From an uncultured bacterium (lineage in GTDB: Bacteria; Bacillota; Clostridia; Lachnospirales; Lachnospiraceae), in the NCBI GenBank assembly GCA_948467735.1, contig CAOKFN010000022.1, positions 1 to 64,000 on the forward strand: a stretch of DNA of 64,000 bases. The letters run 5' to 3'. The notes beneath the pieces were generated by a model. It did no database searches. It had not been told where the DNA came from and saw only the letters and a program-made list of their open reading frames with translations. Within the stretch, counting starts at the first letter, position 1; the number at the start of each line of letters is the position of its first letter. Shown here piece by piece: positions 9,206 through 18,289 of this stretch. A program made the position numbers and the translations under genes.

Positions 9206-10717
9206 CTATATCTTCAATTCCGCAATCTGCTCCCTCAAATCATCCCGCCGCTCACTGAGCATCAGCTCCCCGCTGTGCCTGCTGTAATCCTCGCTTCCAA
9301 AGGCGCCGATAAACTGCGCTCCCGCACTGTCCACCGTCAGCTCCGTCACCAGCACCAGCATCTCGTTCCCCTGTCCAAAGGCCTCCTCCGCAAAAGCAAA
9401 AAGCGAATGAAGCTCCTTCCCTGTCCTATCCGTATCCCGCTTCATCTCCGCCATTTTCCCATTATACTTCTCCTTCACCAGCCCAAAGGCCTCCTCGCCG
9501 CTAAGCCCCTCTCTTCCCGAAAGCTCCCTGCGGCATTCCTCCAAAACCCGAATCACCTGAAGCCGCCTCTTCCTTTCCTCATTGGAAAGGGAATTGGCCG
9601 TCTGCTGTTTTTCCAGCGCCTTTCTGCGCCCCTCCTCCTGCTGCTGCAGCTTCTCCAAAAGCAGCGCCGCGCTCCCGACCGCCGCTTCTCCCGCGCTTTT
9701 CAGCAGCGGCCGCAAATCTTTCAGAAAGGCCGCCTGCTCCATGACCTCTTTCATATCCGCCCGCACCCTGTCAAGGAGCATCCCCAGCAGGGAAAGCCGC
9801 TCGTCAAAAGACGCTTCCTTTGCCCTTGCCACAGCCCGCTCCGAAGGCGCCCCGGCCAGAATATCCCCAATCCGATAATCCCTCTTGTACTTTTGATACA
9901 AGTCATAATAAGCCATAAATTCCTTTACAATCCGCTCGCTTCTCAAATACTGCCCCGCCAGCGTCTCATCCACAGCCAGACCCTCCTCCTCGTACAGCGT
10001 CAAAATCTCCGACAAATCCTCCCAGCCTCTGGCCGTCACATAGCTGCGACCCTTGGGGGTCATCTCCATGCTGTAAAAATGTTCTTTCTTCAAGTCAAGA
10101 TAACTTAAGATCGCATTGTGAATCTGCCTTCCGGCGGCATATTCCTTCCAGACGGCATAATCCGGCTCCACCTCCAGCACCTTCAACCGGTCCAGCGTCA
10201 CCACGTCAAATTCCCGGACCGACTTATTATACTCCGGCGGATTTCCCGCAGTCACGATAATCCACCCTTCCGGAACCTGATGCCGCCCGAATACCTTATA
10301 TTGCAGAAATTGCAGCATGGCAGGGGCCAGCGTCTCGGACACGCAGTTAATCTCGTCCAAGAACAATATGCCCTCCTTCCACCCGCTCTCTTCCATTGTC
10401 TCATACACCGAAGCGATAATCTCGCTCATGGTATACTCGGACACACGATAAGCCTCGCCCCCGTACACCTTCTCCGTGATAAAAGGAAGCCCCAGCGCCG
10501 ACTGTCTGGTATGGTGGGTCATGGAATAGGACACCAGCGCAATCCCCATCTCCTGCGCAATCTGCTCCATTATGGCAGTCTTGCCGATGCCGGGCGCCCC
10601 CAGCAGGAAAATCGGCCGCTGCCGCACCACCGGAACCCTGTACTCCCCGAATTCATCCTTTTTCAGATAAAGCTTCACCGAATTTTTGATATATTCCTTT
10701 GCCTGTTTTACATTCAT
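9206..10717 (-). CDS. MoxR-like AAA+ ATPase
   Basis: A 503-residue AAA+ ATPase. Walker A is GAPGIGKT (residues 40-47), Walker B is LFLDE (118-122), and a sensor-1 Asn lies in VTAGNPPEYN near residue 158. MoxR ATPases act as chaperones that remodel or insert metals into partner complexes and are usually encoded beside a von Willebrand A (vWA) protein. That partner is directly upstream here (10859-12151). The C-terminal 230 residues are a charged, coiled-coil-rich extension unlike short MoxR proteins. The target of the pair is unknown. Confidence 0.85.
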   Translation of the reverse strand: MNVKQAKEYIKNSVKLYLKKDEFGEYRVPVVRQRPIFLLGAPGIGKTAIMEQIAQEMGIALVSYSMTHHTRQSALGLPFITEKVYGGEAYRVSEYTMSEIIASVYETMEESGWKEGILFLDEINCVSETLAPAMLQFLQYKVFGRHQVPEGWIIVTAGNPPEYNKSVREFDVVTLDRLKVLEVEPDYAVWKEYAAGRQIHNAILSYLDLKKEHFYSMEMTPKGRSYVTARGWEDLSEILTLYEEEGLAVDETLAGQYLRSERIVKEFMAYYDLYQKYKRDYRIGDILAGAPSERAVARAKEASFDERLSLLGMLLDRVRADMKEVMEQAAFLKDLRPLLKSAGEAAVGSAALLLEKLQQQEEGRRKALEKQQTANSLSNEERKRRLQVIRVLEECRRELSGREGLSGEEAFGLVKEKYNGKMAEMKRDTDRTGKELHSLFAFAEEAFGQGNEMLVLVTELTVDSAGAQFIGAFGSEDYSRHSGELMLSERRDDLREQIAELKI

Positions 10718-10810
10718 GCCAAAATCCCTCTTTCCATCATTCCGAATTCCAATCCGCGTGGCCTGCTCCGTCCGGCTTCAGGCGGTTGGCCCAGCCGCTT
10801 CTCCGTCGGA

Positions 10811-10870
10811 CGGCAGATGCCTCTCTTGCTGCTCCCCGCCCGGCGGCAGATGCCTCTTTTACTGCTCCCC
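10811..10870. repeat. two-copy tandem repeat at a gene end
   Basis: A 27-bp string starting CGGCAGATGCCTCT occurs at 10811-10837 and 10844-10870 with two mismatches, 33 bp apart. The right copy overlaps the stop codon of the vWA gene (10859-10861). Confidence 0.65.
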
Positions 10871-12151
10871 AACCGCCTCCAGCCCCTCCTCTTCCAATAC
10901 CACCTTCATGCTCCAAGGGGGCACCGGCCCACGGTTCTCATCCTCGCCCAGAAAGGCAAAAATCACCTGATACTTTCGCATGCGCTCCGGATAAATTCCA
11001 TAGCCGTCCGTAAAATAAATCAGCCCTTTCAGGTTCTCGAATTCCCTCTGCGCCAGCAGGCTGTCCACATACTCGAACACGGGCCGGAAATCCGTCGCCC
11101 CGCCCCCCGTCAGCTTCCCGCTCTGTAAAAATGCGTCAAATTCCTCCCCGCAGGTAATCTTCGTGTCACTCCGCACCTGATTGTCGCACTGTAAAATATG
11201 GACATTAATCCTGTGAAAAAAATTCTCCCCGGATTTCAAGATGGAATAGGTCTTATTCAAAAACGCCTTTACTATCTCTCCCCGGCAGGACGCGGAGGTG
11301 TCAATGGCAATGACGAATTCCTTCACCTTTGTACTCTCCTTATATTCCAGCGGCTCAATCAAAGGCAGGTTCCCATACCGGGCCAGCCCGTAAGTATAAT
11401 AGACATAATCAAATTCCTCGTCGTTCACCCCGATTTCCTCGCCCATCACCATAAAGCGGCGCAGAATCTCCCCGTAATCATACCTGTCGCGGACGGCGTC
11501 CTCCAAATTCTTCAAAAGGCTTCCCATATCCGACTTCGCCTTGGTAAAAGATTTCAAGTCCGCCTTCACCCGTCGGCTGATTTTCTCCCACTGCTCCTTC
11601 GTCGCCTCAAGCTGCGCCGCAGGCTTCCACAGGGAATGCACATCCCGCGCAAACAGCTTCCTAAGCTCCTCTTCCTCCCTTGCGGACGGCGGATTCTTCC
11701 CAAAATACCGATAAATCCTCTCCGCGGTAAGGGCCCCCGCATCCTCCTTTAGTATCTTAAGCTTTCCCGCCGCCGCTTCATCCTCTTCCAGCGCCGCCCC
11801 CGCAAATCCCATTTCCAGAATCACATTCTCCACCGCGATATCCGCTGCCAGATCCCACCTGTCCTTATCCAGCCTCTCATACTGAAACTGATGAAAAAAA
11901 ATACAGTGCAGCAGCAGATGGAGATATGTCCGGGTAACGCTCTTTGGATTTTCCTGATAACATTTCAGTACATACACCGGGTCATAAAAACAGGTGCTGC
12001 CGTCCGCGGCAAAACACCCAATATTTTTCCGCTCCTTTAATCCAAGCCCCGCCAGCGCCCTGTCAAAAAAACGCAGATGCACCAGAATATCGTCCCGGGC
12101 AACGCCCATGACCTGACCTGCAAGGGCTGAAATCTTCGCCTCTTTTTCCAT
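10859..12151 (-). CDS. vWA-like metallopeptidase-type protein (DUF2201 family)
   Basis: A 430-residue protein. The N-terminal half has a DUF2201 putative-metallopeptidase look, with closely spaced histidines in YLHLLLHCIFFH near residues 77-87 but no HExxH glutamate. The C-terminal half is a vWA domain with the MIDAS motif DTSAS (284-288) and a later YFTDGYG. Such proteins work with MoxR ATPases, and the MoxR gene follows 140 bp downstream. The order here is vWA first, then the ATPase. Confidence 0.75.
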   Translation of the reverse strand: MEKEAKISALAGQVMGVARDDILVHLRFFDRALAGLGLKERKNIGCFAADGSTCFYDPVYVLKCYQENPKSVTRTYLHLLLHCIFFHQFQYERLDKDRWDLAADIAVENVILEMGFAGAALEEDEAAAGKLKILKEDAGALTAERIYRYFGKNPPSAREEEELRKLFARDVHSLWKPAAQLEATKEQWEKISRRVKADLKSFTKAKSDMGSLLKNLEDAVRDRYDYGEILRRFMVMGEEIGVNDEEFDYVYYTYGLARYGNLPLIEPLEYKESTKVKEFVIAIDTSASCRGEIVKAFLNKTYSILKSGENFFHRINVHILQCDNQVRSDTKITCGEEFDAFLQSGKLTGGGATDFRPVFEYVDSLLAQREFENLKGLIYFTDGYGIYPERMRKYQVIFAFLGEDENRGPVPPWSMKVVLEEEGLEAVGEQ

Positions 12152-12163
12152 ACTGCCTTCCTC

Positions 12164-12325
12164 TCACATTCCCGTCCCGTCAATCAATACATTCTTCCCT
12201 TCAAACGCAAAGCCATACTTTCTGATATGATCCGCCGGTATTCCCCTGCGCACAAGCTCCTCTTCATACTGCTTCTTCTCAATCTGAGCCAATGCGGATT
12301 GCACCGCGCCCTCCAAAGTTTCTCC
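12164..12325 (-). pseudogene. remnant of AAA-ATPase-like/PD-(D/E)XK protein C terminus
   Basis: About 50 codons match the end of the AAA-ATPase-like family with a PD-(D/E)XK nuclease tail: ALAQIEKKQYEEEL, then IRKYGFAFEGKNVLI. An intact member of the same family lies at 36292-37890. The rest of the gene is missing. It ends 12 bp before the vWA gene, so the vWA operon now begins in the debris of this gene. Confidence 0.65.
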
Positions 12326-12346
12326 CCTCCCTGCGAATGGTCTCAA

Positions 12347-12603
12347 AATCCTGACACCCGATGCTCACCGTCCTTGCCATACCCGCCCTCCTTCCGGCAG
12401 ACTATTTTCCTTCCTATCATGCCAGTCCCTTTCTCTTAGTATAACGAATTCTCTATCATATTACAATCATGAGTTTCTTTCCCTCTGCCAATACTAATGA
12501 TACACTGACTCTCCCCAATCGAGCAGGGGAGATTTTCTCCCTGCCCGCCGCGCTGCCCGCATGCTGCGGCAGCCACAAATTTCCATATGCGGGCCTGTGC
12601 AGC
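12347..12603. other. intergenic region
   Basis: Between the nuclease remnant and the terminator of the XRE-TPR gene. No open frame with coding character was seen. It contains a GC-rich imperfect inverted region around 12545-12595 of unknown role. Confidence 0.4.
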
Positions 12604-12629
12604 AAAAAGACAGGCTCTATGAGCCTGTC
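12604..12629 (-). terminator. rho-independent terminator of the XRE-TPR gene
   Basis: Read on the minus strand, GACAGGCTC-ATA-GAGCCTGTC is a perfect 9-bp stem with a 3-nt loop followed directly by TTTTT. It lies about 120 bp past the stop codon at 12749. Confidence 0.85.
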
Positions 12630-12748
12630 CCTGCCATATCAGTTTTCTCCTTTCCAAGCCGCTTTATGCAAAGCCCCGGCGGATACTGCCTTCCCCCATT
12701 CCCCGGCCTTCTTGTGTGCAAACGGCGTCACATATTCGGATGATTTTT

Positions 12749-13792
12749 TCACGCTTCCCTTTTCAATGATATCAACCGTTTCAGGCGCTCTACCTCCCTC
12801 TTCTGCTCCTCTATTTCCGCGCCGGAAAAGGTATGATATTCTTCCTTTAAGCATTTGATAATGCGCTGCCTGTCATGGACGGCCTCCTCCAGCCTGCCCA
12901 AAATCTCATGCAGCTGTGCCAGAGAATGCAGGCCGTCCGTAAGCCTCGGGGGCTCCTGAATCTCAAAGCATTTCTCATAATCCGCCAGCGCCTCCTCATA
13001 CCTGCCCAGCTTTTTAAACCGATCCGCCCTGTTGCAGTACGGCTGCCAGTTATGAGGGAAATGTTCCACCGCCCCATTCCAGTACTCTATGGCCTTCTCA
13101 CAATTCCCCCTGCCAAACGCCACGTCGCCCATGTATGTTTCATATTGATAATTCTTTGCCACCGTGCGAATCTGCTCAATATAGGGAACCGCCTCCTCAT
13201 AGCGCTCGTCATCCAGCAGATTCTCTATCAACGCGTAAAGCCCGCCGTAATTGCCCGGATTCTTTCTCAGAAACTCCTTGAAATATTCAATCACCTCAAA
13301 ATGATTGTCCCACCACTCATCCCCGCAGACACCGTTTTTGGCCTCCAGATACGCACACCTTCCGCCCTTGTCATCCGGCGCCAGCTCCAGCACCTTCTTG
13401 GCATATTCCCCGGCGGCTTCATGATCCGCTCTGGCCCTATGGTTATACAGGGCCGCAAGGCAATAATACGCCCTCGCGTTCCGGGGTTCTTCCCTGACCA
13501 CGCCCTCCAGAAATCTAAGACAGTGGCCAAAAGTCTCGGCGGGAATCCGCCGCTCCTGCCAGCACATATTTTCAATCCGCTCAAACTCCGCCTCATTGGG
13601 AATCCGGAACAGCTCGTCAATGGTCACTCCGAAAAACACCGCGATATTGGGCAGCAGCCCTATGTCCGGCACGCTGGCCCCCGTCTCCCACTTTGACACC
13701 GCCTGAAAGGACACCCCCAGATACTCCGCCAGCTCTTCCTGTTTTGCCTCCTTTGCAATCCTCAGCGCCTTGATTCTTTTTCCTATGTCCAT
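12749..13792 (-). CDS. XRE-family regulator with TPR domain
   Basis: A 347-residue protein. An N-terminal Cro/C1 helix-turn-helix (residues 3-60, including LAEYLGVSFQAVSKWETG) is followed by tetratricopeptide-like helical repeats over about residues 75-320. This architecture is typical of Clostridia regulators that sense peptides or protein partners through the TPR part. The start at ATG 13792 has GGAGG with 7-nt spacing; an upstream ATG at 13813 lacks this. It is monocistronic, with its own terminator. The regulated genes are not evident. Confidence 0.85.
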   Translation of the reverse strand: MDIGKRIKALRIAKEAKQEELAEYLGVSFQAVSKWETGASVPDIGLLPNIAVFFGVTIDELFRIPNEAEFERIENMCWQERRIPAETFGHCLRFLEGVVREEPRNARAYYCLAALYNHRARADHEAAGEYAKKVLELAPDDKGGRCAYLEAKNGVCGDEWWDNHFEVIEYFKEFLRKNPGNYGGLYALIENLLDDERYEEAVPYIEQIRTVAKNYQYETYMGDVAFGRGNCEKAIEYWNGAVEHFPHNWQPYCNRADRFKKLGRYEEALADYEKCFEIQEPPRLTDGLHSLAQLHEILGRLEEAVHDRQRIIKCLKEEYHTFSGAEIEEQKREVERLKRLISLKREA

Positions 13793-13986
13793 CTTATGCC
13801 TCCATTCAACCATTATTAGATTCTTTTATCATTTCATTTCCCTTATCAGCTGATAATCAAAGTATATATCACGCTTCCCGGAAATGCAATCGAACCATAT
13901 TCCACGAGATTCTAATAACAGTTGAATGGCCGCCGTATGTAAAATTATGACTACAGGGTTCGCGAAGCGGTTCCTATCATATGCAT

Positions 13987-14250
13987 TTACAGCATTTCAC
14001 TATGCTGGTGCAGATATTTTTCCTTTGTGGCAAGCCCTCCCCTGATATGCCGCTCAGACTTATTCACATCCAATACCTTTCTCGCTTCCGCCGCCAGCGC
14101 CGGATTTACCTGAGCCAGACGCTCGGTTACATCCTTGTGTACAGTACTCTTGCTGACCCCGAAAGCCTTGGCTGTCTGCCTGACCGTGGCGTTGCTGTCA
14201 ATGATATAATTGGCTATGCTGATGGCACGCTCCTCAATATAATCCTTCAA
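13987..14250 (-). CDS. spoIIID: sporulation transcriptional regulator SpoIIID
   Basis: An 87-residue mother-cell DNA-binding protein that adjusts the sigma-E regulon during sporulation. The sequence follows the family throughout: helix-turn-helix with VRQTAKAFGVSKSTVHKDVTERL and the basic tail RHIRGGLATKEKYLH. The start codon is TTG at 14250-14248, chosen because AAAGGGG lies 6 nt upstream and the family N terminus (KDYIEERA) follows at once. A sigma-E-like promoter lies upstream. The first 38 codons and the promoter are duplicated at 22633-22787. Confidence 0.95.
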   Translation of the reverse strand: MKDYIEERAISIANYIIDSNATVRQTAKAFGVSKSTVHKDVTERLAQVNPALAAEARKVLDVNKSERHIRGGLATKEKYLHQHSEML

Positions 14251-14292
14251 AGGAATACCCCTTTAAGAATACTTTTTACCATTGTATGAAGG
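14138..14292. repeat. 155-bp direct repeat, left copy (5' part of spoIIID)
   Basis: Identical by eye, base for base, to 22633-22787 and in the same orientation. It covers the first 38 codons of spoIIID, the ribosome binding site and the -10 region. The two copies bound 8.3 kb of mobile-element debris and look like the attachment repeats of an element inserted in spoIIID. Confidence 0.85.
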
Positions 14293-14309
14293 GTTTTGAA
14301 GAAGTATGA
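14281..14309 (-). promoter_or_regulatory. sigma-E type promoter of spoIIID
   Basis: On the minus strand TCATACT (14303-14309) is followed after 14 nt by CATACAAT (14281-14288). This is close to the sigma-E pattern known from B. subtilis (-10 CATACA-T, -35 ATA-rich). spoIIID is a known sigma-E target. Confidence 0.75.
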
Positions 14310-14384
14310 CTAAAGCAATAGGCGGCAATATACTGTTTTTCCTTTGACATCTCGTCCATGTCTATTTTCTCATATATCTCCCTG

Positions 14385-14777
14385 TCACTTTGAACTCACA
14401 TATTTTTCCACTTGCTGAACAAAGTGTTTTGCATTTTTAAGCTGTTCTTCTGCCTCAGCCCTGCTCGCCACATAGAAATCGTCATAATCAGACTTTTCTC
14501 TGCATAATGAACTCTCTTTGATAACAACAGCCAGACTTCTGTCCAATATTTCTGTTTTCAAATATTCTTTGGTAAAATATGCTATCACTCCTGAATGTTT
14601 GGATGAGTCAAAGTTCTTCAGGGCATTAGCCGAACGCATTGCATGAAAGACCGCATAGTAAGACCTGTTTAAAGATGTTTTATACTGTCCTATCTTCAGG
14701 TTGTCCTCCGATGCCGACAGCATTTCCCGGGCTCTCGCCAAACGATAACCCGCCAGTTCCTTCAGGCGGCTTTCCAT
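14385..14777 (-). CDS. HEPN-domain protein (toxin of MNT-HEPN pair)
   Basis: A 130-residue helical HEPN protein. NRSYYAVFH carries the RX4-6H motif of HEPN ribonucleases, and the ARAEEQL-type C terminus is usual for the family. In MNT-HEPN modules the HEPN protein is an RNase toxin held inactive by nucleotidylation from its partner. The partner gene overlaps it by 16 bp upstream. The start at ATG 14777 follows AAAGGAGGGG with 7-nt spacing; an in-frame upstream extension to 14831 is less likely. Confidence 0.82.
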   Translation of the reverse strand: MESRLKELAGYRLARAREMLSASEDNLKIGQYKTSLNRSYYAVFHAMRSANALKNFDSSKHSGVIAYFTKEYLKTEILDRSLAVVIKESSLCREKSDYDDFYVASRAEAEEQLKNAKHFVQQVEKYVSSK

Positions 14778-15091
14778 AAAACAATCCCCTCCTTTCTGAT
14801 ATTCCGATAGAAAGGAAGTACATCCTCCCATTTCTTCATATTGCTTTCCTGGATATCCACGATTGAAAAAACTCTTTCATATCGAATGTCCATATCGGCA
14901 GCCCAGTAAAGAAAGTGTCTCTTCGTCGCATCATCCATCTGGCTCCTCATAACAATCGCAATATCAATATCGCTTTCTTCTGTTGCATCCCCCCTCGCCA
15001 CTGAGCCATATAAAATAATCATAGAAATATTATTTCCAAAAATATCCGTCAGACCCTGTACTAATTCCTCTCTCATTTCATATGATAGCAT
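14762..15091 (-). CDS. nucleotidyltransferase (MNT antitoxin of MNT-HEPN pair)
   Basis: A 109-residue minimal nucleotidyltransferase. GSVARGDATEESDIDIA is the GSx10DxD active site. It is known in such pairs to AMP-modify the HEPN toxin. I prefer ATG 15091 over ATG 15097, since GGAGGT is 8 nt from the former and 2 nt from the latter. The 16-bp overlap with the HEPN gene suggests translational coupling. It lies at the left end of the element between the spoIIID repeats. Confidence 0.82.
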   Translation of the reverse strand: MLSYEMREELVQGLTDIFGNNISMIILYGSVARGDATEESDIDIAIVMRSQMDDATKRHFLYWAADMDIRYERVFSIVDIQESNMKKWEDVLPFYRNIRKEGIVLWKAA

Positions 15092-15177
15092 CCCCATTCA
15101 CCTCCGGAAAACTTCCCAGCCCAATCTTCTATTTCTATACACATTATACCCCTGCCAGTACTATTTCACAATCAGAT

Positions 15178-15657
15178 ATTTAAAAAGTGCAAGTTGGGAG
15201 ATGCCATCAGGGAACTTGGTATATGCAGGCTCCTGAAAGAATCCAGCATCCGCAAGAAGAAAGGCGGCTCTGTATATGAAATCTTCCAGTTCCTCCTGCT
15301 GCTGGTATTCCAGAACTGCAACCTGTTCCATTTCCTGAACTCCAAGAAGCAGGACATGGCATTCTCCAAGAACACGTATTACCGGTTCTTAAATGAGCCA
15401 AGGTACAACTGGCAGCGCTTCCTGACTCTGCTTTCTGCCAGGGTGGCGGCTTATTTTTCATCGCTTACACACATGGAACGGGTAAAATGCCTCGTCCTTG
15501 ACGATTTCGTAATAGAAAGGAACCGCAGCAGTCAGGTGGAGCTGCTCTCCTGGGTCTACAACCATGTCACCCACAAGATGGTCAGGGGATTCAACATGCT
15601 GACCCTGGGATGGACGGCTACAGCTTTGTTCCCGCTGCGTTCAACATGAAGGATCCG
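15178..15657 (+). pseudogene. IS4-family transposase, N-terminal remnant
   Basis: The frame reads FKKCKLGDAIRELGICR... through VKCLVLDDFVIERNRS, ELLSWVYNHVTHK and MLTLGW, the typical N-terminal half of IS4-type DDE transposases including the first catalytic Asp region. A frameshift lies near 15613. The homology stops after AAFNMKDP near 15657, where a different transposase begins. No terminal repeats were recognised. Confidence 0.75.
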
Positions 15658-16834
15658 GGAACGGCATAAGTTCCAGTATGACCTGAATGCCATTCTGTCT
15701 GATCTGATATACACCAGGATACTAGAACCCGGAAGCAAGCGCGCATCCTACAGAGCAGCAATGGACTATCTCGAAAGACCTTCCTATGAAGAGCATGACA
15801 TCTACCGCGCCCTGGATGTACTTGCCGAAGAATGCGACTTCATACAATCGGAGGCTTTTAAAAACAGTAACTTCCTGACAGACAGGAATGACGGCATCCT
15901 TTCTTACGACTGCACGAATTATTACTTCGAGCTTGAGCAGGAAGACGGGACAAAAAGTATGGGAAAAGCAAAGAACACCGCCCGAATCCCATCGTGCAGA
16001 TGGGAATGTTCACGGACGGGGACGGAATACCCCTGGCTTTCTCCATCTTTCCGGGAAACCAGAACGAGCAGCAGTCCCTGAAGCCATTAGAGAAAACAGT
16101 CCTTCAGAAATTCGAGCATTCCAAGTTTATTTACTGCTGCGATGCGGGCCTGGGCTCGGAGGGCAACCGTGAATTCAACCACATGGGGGAAAGAGCATTT
16201 ATTGTGACACAGTCCATCAAAAAGCTGCCTGCAGAAGACAGGTAGAACGCGCTGAAAAAATGGTGGCATCCGGAAAGAGAAAGGCGGAAAGGAAGAGCCC
16301 TAATGATCCAGCCCGGTTCGTGGGGAAACATGCTTTCACCAAGGACGGCGAGGCAGCCGGCATCCAGTATTATTTGGATGAAGAAAAGATAGCGGAGGAA
16401 GCCAGATATGACGGGCTGTATGCTGTATATACCGATCTGCTGGACGATGATGTGGCTCCCATCCTGAAAGTCAGTGAAGGAAGATGGCGAATCGAGGAAT
16501 GTTTCCGTATCATGAAGACAGACTTTGAAGCCCGGCCTGCATTTGTACGGCTGGAAAACCGGATTAAGGCACATTTCCTAACCTGTTTCCTCACGCTTCT
16601 TGTGTACCAGATTCTGGAAAAAAGCTGGGAGGCGACTATACCTGCAAAAAGATTTTGAGGACACTCCAGGAGATGGATTTTGCAAATGTGGAGGATCAAG
16701 GGTATATGCCACTCTATAAACGCTCAAAACTGACAGATACCTTACACGAAGTCTGCGGTTTCCGCACGGACTATCAGTTTATCACCAGGCAGAAGATGAG
16801 GGGAATCCAAAAAAGGAGTAAAGGCAGGGAATAA
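15658..16834 (+). pseudogene. IS1634-like transposase, broken
   Basis: It begins within the family (FQYDLNAILSDLIYTRILEPGSK) and so lacks the N terminus. It continues as several pieces in different frames: NNYFELEQED near 15930, MGMFTDGDGIPLAFSIFPGNQ near 16000, and GRWRIEECFRIMKTDF near 16475, the Y/R-E-K region of the DDE domain. At least three frameshifts and one stop (16243) break it. It is fused at its left to an unrelated IS4 remnant. Confidence 0.75.
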
Positions 16835-16875
16835 ATTACCATATTTCGTTTCTGAAACCAGAATCGCTGCAGCCA

Positions 16876-16940
16876 GCATAAATACTGAAGTTACAGCGAT
16901 CCATCGTCTGTATTACTGTTAAAAACAGGATAGTATACAG
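16876..16940. repeat. dispersed repeat, copy B
   Basis: Matches bases 1-65 (see that entry) in the same orientation. It begins about 40 bp past the stop of the IS1634-like transposase and may be part of an element end. Confidence 0.6.
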
Positions 16941-16982
16941 GTAAATCCACGAAACTACAAACTGGGGGGCATTACATATTGT

Positions 16983-18289
16983 CTAATTAGTGTCTGCTGA
17001 TTAAGCTATTTTTAGGCTGTACCATTCGATATGCAGCACATATCGAACGCGTTGCCAAAATAGACGCAAATGTATCCGCCTCTGGATCCGAAATAGATTT
17101 GACACGAATACAGATAACGCAATGGATGTCAGCTGTGTTTCCTCCAGCTTCGTGACAATACATCCCAGACCATAGCAGCGTTTGCTCCGGCTGAAATACC
17201 GTTCCACTTCGATCCTGTCCGTGTTGTCCTGGCGCATCTGCGCTTTGTATTCCCGTTCCTTACCTGTTTGTGCATCCTGCGACGGCCTCCCAATCTTTGG
17301 ACCTGACAGCCGTATCCCATGCTTTTTGCAATAACCCCCGGTTGTCTCTAGTCCGATAGATCTGGTCTGCCAGCACACGTTCCGGAAAATATCCTTCCAG
17401 ATATCCGATGTCCCTGCGTACATAGGAGAGCTGTTTCCTGATCGCTGTCCGTATCTGCTTTTTGCTGTGTTTCCCGCCTTTGGCAAAAGCCAGATAATCT
17501 TTCCTGGCCCTGCGTCGATAGCGGCGGGGAAGCTGCAGTCCGTATGACTTACACATGCGGTATATCATCTGTTCCAGTTTTTCCCTTGCTTCATTCAAAA
17601 GGGAGATATCCTGCAGATACCGTATGTTGGCCGGGGCGCAGGTGGCATCGATGGCAAGAGTCCCTTTGTTGACTCCTTCTTCTTTCGGTACGCCGCTTTC
17701 CTCCACACCTTTTCCGGAAGACGGTGGTCTCGGCCGGTCATCTTCCTTATGGGCCAGAAGGTATTCGTTTGCCTCACTCAGCATATCTGCTGTGATCCGT
17801 TTGCGGAACAGTACCAGTGTACTCGCATCAAAGGGCGGGGTATCCTGATATCCGGGCCGCCCGATGAAATACTGGAGATACGGATTCTCTGTGATCTGCT
17901 CCACAAGCTCCCTGTCCGGGAACTGGAACCTGGTCTGGATGATCAGGTAACCAAGGGCCATACGCAGCGGCTTTGCCACGTTACCCGTATCGCTTGGAAA
18001 CAGGCCGGCATATTTTACTTCAAACAGCTCCCAGGGGATCTTATTCGCCATTCGGATCCAGCGGTTGTCCGGATTCATTTGCAGTCCCATGGGCTGGTTG
18101 AAATCGAGAAAGGATGTCTGTGTTTTATCTGCTGGCTTGTACATTTGGGCTTCTTTTCGCTGTTTATAATGAAAATCTGCAAAAAAATCAATAGAAACAT
18201 CTGAATTTCCTTGCAATTATTATACCAGAAATGGTGCAAAAAGTCGGCATTTATCAGCAGCTGTAACTTAATCAGCAGACACTAATTAG
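16983..18289 (-). mobile_element. IS5-like insertion sequence
   Basis: Perfect 23-bp inverted repeats bound the element: CTAATTAGTGTCTGCTGATTAAG at 16983-17005 in one orientation and its exact complement at 18267-18289. The outer CTAATTAG is itself a palindrome, so the target duplication and the true IS tip cannot be separated; the likely tip is GTGTCTGCTG. The element holds one transposase gene, now frameshifted. It sits at the stop codon of the NERD gene. Confidence 0.85.
17001..18144 (-). pseudogene. IS5-family transposase, frameshifted
   Basis: Two frames together give a full DDE transposase. The first (18144 to about 17335) starts MYKPADKTQTSFLDF, includes the DUF772 region PWELFEVKYAGLFP and the catalytic Asp in LAIDATCAPANI, and reaches ADQIYRTRDNRG. 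The second (to 17001) resumes YCKKHGIRLSGPKIGRPS and carries the C-terminal Glu region (DRIEVERYFSRSKRCYG). The break is in a run of five G near 17335-17342, where four G would restore the frame. This is either a recent slip, a sequencing error or a programmed shift. Confidence 0.82.

Noticed and set aside
6390..10108. Long plus-strand open frames (358 and 599 codons) over galE, the LRR and MoxR genes
   Set aside because: They are antisense to clearly conserved genes, are Pro/Arg/Leu-rich and show no domain. They arise from the GC-rich codon use of the real genes.
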